From Hippasteria phrygiana (lineage: Eukaryota; Echinodermata; Asteroidea; Valvatida; Goniasteridae): a stretch of 64,000 nucleotides of DNA. Positions 59,446 to 64,000 of this stretch are shown here, piece by piece (position 1 is the stretch's first letter; every line of letters begins with the position of its first letter). Both the position numbers and the translations under genes were made by a program. Under the pieces are notes generated by a model. That model was not told the DNA's origin and did not search any database. It was given only the letters and a program-made list of their open reading frames with translations. The stretch spans positions 434,001 through 498,000 of the forward strand of contig JAZGUH010000053.1 of the NCBI GenBank assembly GCA_037893225.1. The letters run 5' to 3'.

Positions 59446-60015
59446 ATGAACATAATGAACCGTGGTCGAAGTGATCGTTCGTACAGGGGAGGCCAGAGAA
59501 GTAACTACGACAACAGAAAGAATACTCCCCAACGACCGACCACAAAAAAAGAGCCTGCAAGTGCAACTCCAAGCCCGTCAAGGCAGGCCGGTCATGCTGC
59601 CAACCCAAGCCGTGATGCAAATCAAGATTCGAACACGGTGACGGGAAAGCCGAATGTAAAGGACATCAACAAAGATTCCCGGTCACATCAGGAAACGAAG
59701 CCAGATCTCAACAAGTCAGTGGAGAGGAGTTCTTCAAGCATGTCTTCAGGCGACCGAGAAAGACGTCATCACCAACGGGACCACGACCGACGAGATGACC
59801 ATGGCCAAGCTCAATGCCAGGAAGAAGAGCAGATGATGACAGAAGGCGCATCCGGCCGAAAACCGGAAAAGAAATTCACCCAGAGATGTAGGCTGTTTGT
59901 GGGGAATCTTACACCAGACACAACCGAAGAAGATTTCAAATCCTTGTTTGCAAAATACGGTGAAATCTCGGAGGTTTTCCTCAATAAATCCAAAGGATTT
60001 GGCTTCATCAGATTG
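59446..60015 (+). CDS. nono-like: DBHS-family (NONO/SFPQ/PSPC1-like) RNA-binding protein, exon 1 only
   Basis: The ATG at 59446 gives [20 protein letters not shown] and 190 codons up to a TTG|GTAGGT donor at 60015. Residues 1 to about 145 are low-complexity, rich in R, G, S, Q, H and D, with a [18 protein letters not shown] block. Residues about 148-190 are the first half of RRM1: RNP2 is LFVGNL and RNP1 is KGFGFIRL. The string [20 protein letters not shown] matches the RRM1 of DBHS proteins, paraspeckle and splicing factors that dimerise through later NOPS and coiled-coil regions. The split after FIRL agrees with the intron position I recall for vertebrate NONO. RRM2, NOPS and coiled coil are absent from the remaining 4 kb, so the first intron is longer than 4 kb. 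A second in-frame ATG is at 59455. The family call is strong; which paralogue is open. Confidence 0.88.
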
Positions 60016-60056
60016 GTAGGTTCAAAATGTAGGCCATAGGCTGTTTTACCGGATGT

Positions 60057-61085
60057 CGGACAACTCGACCGTTGGCCGACTCGACTCGAGACAACTCGAC
60101 CGTTCAGACAACTCGACCGTTTACCAAGTCGTCCGTTGAGACAAGTCGACTTTGACATGGAGACAACTCGACCGTGCGATGCGTTGTACATGATATGTAG
60201 CTAGCGGAGCGCGTGGTATTTTCAACACAGGTTGCCCGTCAATGTTTGGGTATTTGCGTGTGCGCGTGGCCCAGAATGGTTCAGAATGTGTGGTATTACC
60301 GTGCGCGGGGACCCGGTCGGTGTTTTGTACGGTGACACGGCATGCACGGCGAGCGCGACGCCGGGACCGGTCCCGGCGTCGCTCTCGCGGGCCTTGCACG
60401 CGCTGGGTTGACCCAGCGCGTGCAAGGCCCGCGAGAGCGACGCGGCATGCACGGTGCACGGCTGCGGGCGGGCAGCCGCACCGGTATTTATCGCCGCACC
60501 GATGCGGTGATAGGCCGGTATTCTTAAACATCTCAGTTGATGATGGCCAGTGTAGAGGCTAGTGGATTACAAAATGTAGTTTGTTATCAAAGTGTTATTC
60601 TAATCCCTCATCCCGGGTCCCCTGTGTACCTCATCCCGGGTCCCCTGTGTACCCCAGCCCCGTCCAAAACGACAGCGCTGTCCGGCCCATCAACCATGTC
60701 ACCCCGCAAAAAGAAAACTTCCCGGCCCCACATATATATCCAATCCCAGCCCCGTGCCACAAAATATAGACCGGCACGACAATTCAAGTTACCCGGCCCC
60801 CTGTCATGCCTGCGTCCATCCCGGCCCCCTGTGTACCCAAGCCCCGTCCAAAACGACAGCGCTGTCCTGCCCATCAAAAGTCACCCGGTGCCGTTCCTTC
60901 CACAACCAATTCCCCTATCTACGAGTCGACTTGTCTCAACGGACGAGTTGTCTCAACGGACGACTTGTCTTCCCATTTGACAAAAAAACGGTCGAGTTGT
61001 CTGAACGGTCGAGTTGTCTCAACGGTCGAGTTGTCTCAACGGTCGAGTTGCCTCGAGTCGAGTCGGCCAACGGTCGAGTTGTCCG
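60057..61085. mobile_element. 1.03-kb element with opposed arrays of GACAACTCGACCGTT units, in DBHS intron 1
   Basis: The first 34 bp (CGGACAACTCGACCGTTGGC and on) are repeated inverted at the right end. Each end holds three to five copies of a 17-bp unit, GACAACTCGACCGTT(C/G)A. The middle has a very strong GC hairpin (60355-60443) and a tandem duplication sharing CCCCGTCCAAAACGACAGCG (60658 and 60842). No gene recognised. Confidence 0.8.
60355..60443. repeat. Overlapping perfect GC palindromes (28 bp, and 33-bp arms with 2-bp loop)
   Basis: 60355-60382 is a perfect 28-bp palindrome centred on GACCGGTC. 60376-60408 and 60411-60443 are perfect inverted 33-bp arms separated only by TG. The two structures share bases 60376-60382, so only one can form fully at a time. 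Confidence 0.9.
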
Positions 61086-61096
61086 AGCCCCGTTTT

Positions 61097-61912
61097 ACCC
61101 CTAGAACTATGGGGTTCGACAGGAACCCCATAGAAAGACGCCGATTTTTCCCATAGGCTAGTACAGCAAGAATAAGAAAGTCATTCCCATGCAATCGCGT
61201 TTCTACATTGTACACGAGAATTACTGCACGGTTGTTCTCGAAAAATTATAATATGCCTCATTTACACAATGTACATCCTCACCTTGCTTGCGCCAAGTCA
61301 ATTTTCGCCTGAAACGGTTCCAATTTGCGGGAAAAAAATGACAAAAATCTTCAGTCGTTCCGAAGCGATCACACACACACACCATCGAGGAAGCCGCACG
61401 TACGAAGCTCCTGTTTTGCGGGGGGGCCGTGGGTCGGTCAAGTCATGATTATTCATCGAAAATTTGAAGCGCGGTACGAAAATACGGCAGGCAACTGCTG
61501 CGTGTCCGTTATATACCGTCTGCATGCATTGCCTGTCGTACCATAGAGCAAGGTCGTACGTACCGCACTTCAAATTTTTGATGAATAATCATGACTTGAC
61601 CGACCCACGGCCCCCCCGCAAAACAGGAGCTTTGTGTGTGCGGCTTCCTCGATGGTGTGTGTGTGTGATCGCTTCGGAACGACTGAAGATTTTTGTCATT
61701 TTTTTCCCGCAAATTGGAACCGTTTCAGGCGAAAATTTACTTGGCGCAAGCCAGGTGAGGATGTAAATGAGGCATATTATAATTTTTCGAGAACAACCGT
61801 GCAGTAATTCTCGTGTACAATGTAGAAACGTGATTGCATGGGAATGACTTTCTTATTCTTGCTGTACTAGCCTATGGGAAAAATCGGCGTCTTTCATAGT
61901 TCTAGGGGTAAG
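61097..61912. mobile_element. 816-bp near-perfect palindrome, TTACCCCTAGAACTATG ends
   Basis: Arms of about 400 bp; the centre is near 61505. Arm landmarks include TCCAATTTGCGGGAAAAAAA and a CACACACA/TGTGTGTG tract. The left arm alone has a small extra hairpin near its end (61111-61131). Frames in it are mirrored. No gene. Confidence 0.85.
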
Positions 61913-62605
61913 GCTGTTTTAGGTAGGGTAAACGTCCAAAATTTTGGCACCATTAGAGTCGATAATTATAGTATCGATTTACCCTGAACTCCCTTCGACA
62001 CATAGCACGCATAGTGCATGTTGCGATAGGGTAAACGTCCCTAATCATGCTAACGTTAGGCCTAATTTCGGCAGGTCACGAATTTCGACACCCCTATATA
62101 AATAGTAAACTAGCCTGCCAACTCAATCACGTGACCACCCGTGTTGCTATCCAGTGATGCTACGAACTCCCGCCCTTGGGTTTTCAACCACAAATAACTT
62201 AAAAACAACAACTTTTTCTTGCAAAAAACTGCGATTAACGTTAGGCCCTAGGCCTACAAATCTCTCCGCAAAAGGTGAACTATTTAAATAAAAGTTTTTA
62301 GGATTCCTTGTATTTTTAAGATGGGGTTAAAGATGAAAGTGATAATTCCAGCTAGGCCCTATTTTTTATGTCAAAGTGGTTAAAATGGAAGTTTTTTCTG
62401 ATGGTGGTGACGGTTTGTGCCACTGTCAGTGGAAAATCATTTGTACAAAGTGGTGTTTATGTAGTTTTATGGGGGATGACGAAATTAGGCGCAGGGATTG
62501 GAAAGTGACCCGAATTTCGGCACGTGATCATCCACTGTTACATGTTGTAATGAATATCAGTGAATAACGTACGCATGAAATGACATTTAAACTTTACTCG
62601 CAAGG
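61913..62605. other. DBHS intron 1
   Basis: No exon. GGGTAAACGTCC is repeated at 61927 and 62029. Confidence 0.4.
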
Positions 62606-63240
62606 GAAAGAGTTCCATATCTGGCCATCACTTGGACCTCGTGCAGAAAGTCTATGGGCCATGATAGAAAGTGAATTTTTCGTGCAACTTCGGTGCATGC
62701 ACAAACCAGCTGTGTACAAAGTAATGGAGTGGATTTTTGAACATGAACGATGATTTTCGATCGATTATAGGCCAGCGGCACTGTGCGTGCCTCGGGGCTC
62801 GATATACAACAGCTGTTTGCTGATCGCTGTCAGTATTTCAGCAAACAGCCGTTGGATATCGAGCCCCGAGGCGTGCGCAGTGTTCAAAAATCCGCTCCAT
62901 TACTTTGTACACAGCTGGTTTGTGCATGCACCGAAGTTGCACGAAAAATTCACTTTTTTCGGGTTTAACTTGAGCATATTCTCATTTTGAGGGGATGACA
63001 AGCTGCATGAATTACTACTCTGCATCTTGGGTGAGTGTTTGGTTGATATATTCAGGGAAACGGAAGATATCGGCAAGAAAAAAACCGACCCTTGCCAACC
63101 CAAAAGGAGTGTTTCCAGCTCTAAATGGCGAATCTCGCATGTCATGAGCCTAGAGCTGAAATTTTCAAGCTAACCTTTTGGTAGTTTTTAAGTCATATTA
63201 AGGGAAAATAATAGTGATGACCGGATATGGAACTCTTTCC
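62606..63240. mobile_element. 635-bp palindromic element
   Basis: GAGTTCCATATCTGGCCATC on the left is matched by GATGACCGGATATGGAACTC on the right. Inner arms share TTCGTGCAACTTCGGTGCAT and GAGCCCCGAGGC. The right half carries an extra unique stretch (about 62965-63200). Confidence 0.75.
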
Positions 63241-64000
63241 GAGCACTGTATTATAATTTTAGTCAGTGGGCTTGCTAACCCTCACCACCTTAGCAGTTTT
63301 ACTGTTCTCAGATCTAAAAAGAGGTAAATGTTCAGCATCCTGAGAAATCATTCTAATTTTCAGACCATTAGATGCCCGTGGGGTACCTTTCACCTGTTAG
63401 CAGGAATGAATCAGTTTCCTGGTAAGCACAGATAATGCAGGTCAAAAGCAAAAATTTAAAAGCATTCTGGAGCAAGTTCGGTTGGGCAACTAGAGTGACT
63501 AGACTTAACCTTATTCAATCTAGATGTCACTCGAACGCTGCGTGGTTTGACTAGCTAGTCCAACTTAAGCTTGTGCGGTTTTAGATTAAACCAAAACCAG
63601 AAAAAACGCCCAAGTTTGACTCGGTTTAACCGGTTTACCGACCTTGAAAACAAAGGGCGCTGCCATCTTGTCGCCACTGGCTTCAAGCTCACATCGAGCG
63701 TGCGGAAAAACCTGATGCGTTCCCCTCCCGCGAACGACCAAACGCCCACCACTCTCTTGTCGATCCTAAAAATTATTTCTTCGCGAAGCTAGCCATCGTT
63801 CACGTGACTGGGAACGCAGCGCTGGCTTCCGTAATCATGAGCTTTTGTTACGCTAATAGTGGTACATGCGGAGCGGAACCAACGAAGCTGACGATCCCTG
63901 CGACCAGCGAACAAGTGCAAAAATGAACGTATTACACATGTGAGGGAATTCCCCTGCATGTGCAATGCGAGAATCGGACTCGCCAAGTCGAAGCAGCTTA
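63241..64000. other. DBHS intron 1, right edge of window
   Basis: No exon with RRM-type coding recognised; no clear repeat. Confidence 0.4.

Noticed and set aside
60242..61156. Several overlapping frames of 60-147 codons on both strands
   Set aside because: GC-rich palindromes and array repeats keep frames open on both strands; no domain.

Overview
The window looks like a piece of a nuclear genome from a marine invertebrate deuterostome. Genes are split by long introns with GT-AG borders, the protein sequences are animal-type, and most of the non-coding DNA is transposon debris rich in ACATGTACATGT-like words. An echinoderm fits best in my judgement, but a hemichordate or cephalochordate is not excluded. 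No bacterial operon, CRISPR array, virus or toxin gene was seen.

Layout. (1) About 1.0 to 46.1 kb, minus strand: a ZMYM2/3/4-type MYM zinc-finger gene running right to left. I could chain 17 exons (A to Q) whose splice phases all agree. They encode an acidic N-terminus with an internal duplication, a Q-rich linker, eleven MYM/TRASH-type fingers, a Pro-rich linker and a (VP)n segment. The C-terminal part, which in vertebrate relatives is the Crypton-derived DUF3504 domain, would lie beyond the left edge. The first non-coding exon and promoter were not found. (2) 46.1 to 57.1 kb: no clear gene, only mobile DNA, including a broken Crypton/KIAA1958-like fragment near 47.6 kb, two related foldback elements and a hAT-like element with an 8-bp target duplication. 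(3) About 57.3 kb, minus strand: a possible last exon of an unidentified small membrane protein. (4) 59.25 kb to the right edge, plus strand: a TATA-less promoter-like stretch with NRF-1-like and YY1-like motifs, then exon 1 of a DBHS-family (NONO/SFPQ/PSPC1-like) RNA-binding protein. It is split inside RRM1; later exons are not in the window.

The introns and spacers hold an unusually rich and nested set of elements: a CR1/Jockey-superfamily non-LTR retrotransposon (33.2-35.6 kb), a Tc1-like transposon interrupted by a 980-bp element with a 5-bp target duplication (35.7-38.1 kb), a mariner foldback carrying a 5'-truncated RTE (40.3-41.9 kb), hAT-like and Harbinger-like non-autonomous elements, at least eleven small TTAA-flanked elements, a foldback with tRNA-like arms, and several long palindromes. 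A recurrent design is that an element-specific short word is repeated many times just inside both ends, facing inward, with a different word in each element. This is the most striking pattern not explained by ordinary annotation.

The two named genes both encode nuclear proteins: ZMYM proteins act in chromatin repressor complexes, and DBHS proteins in paraspeckles and RNA processing. Nothing in the sequence shows that they act together.
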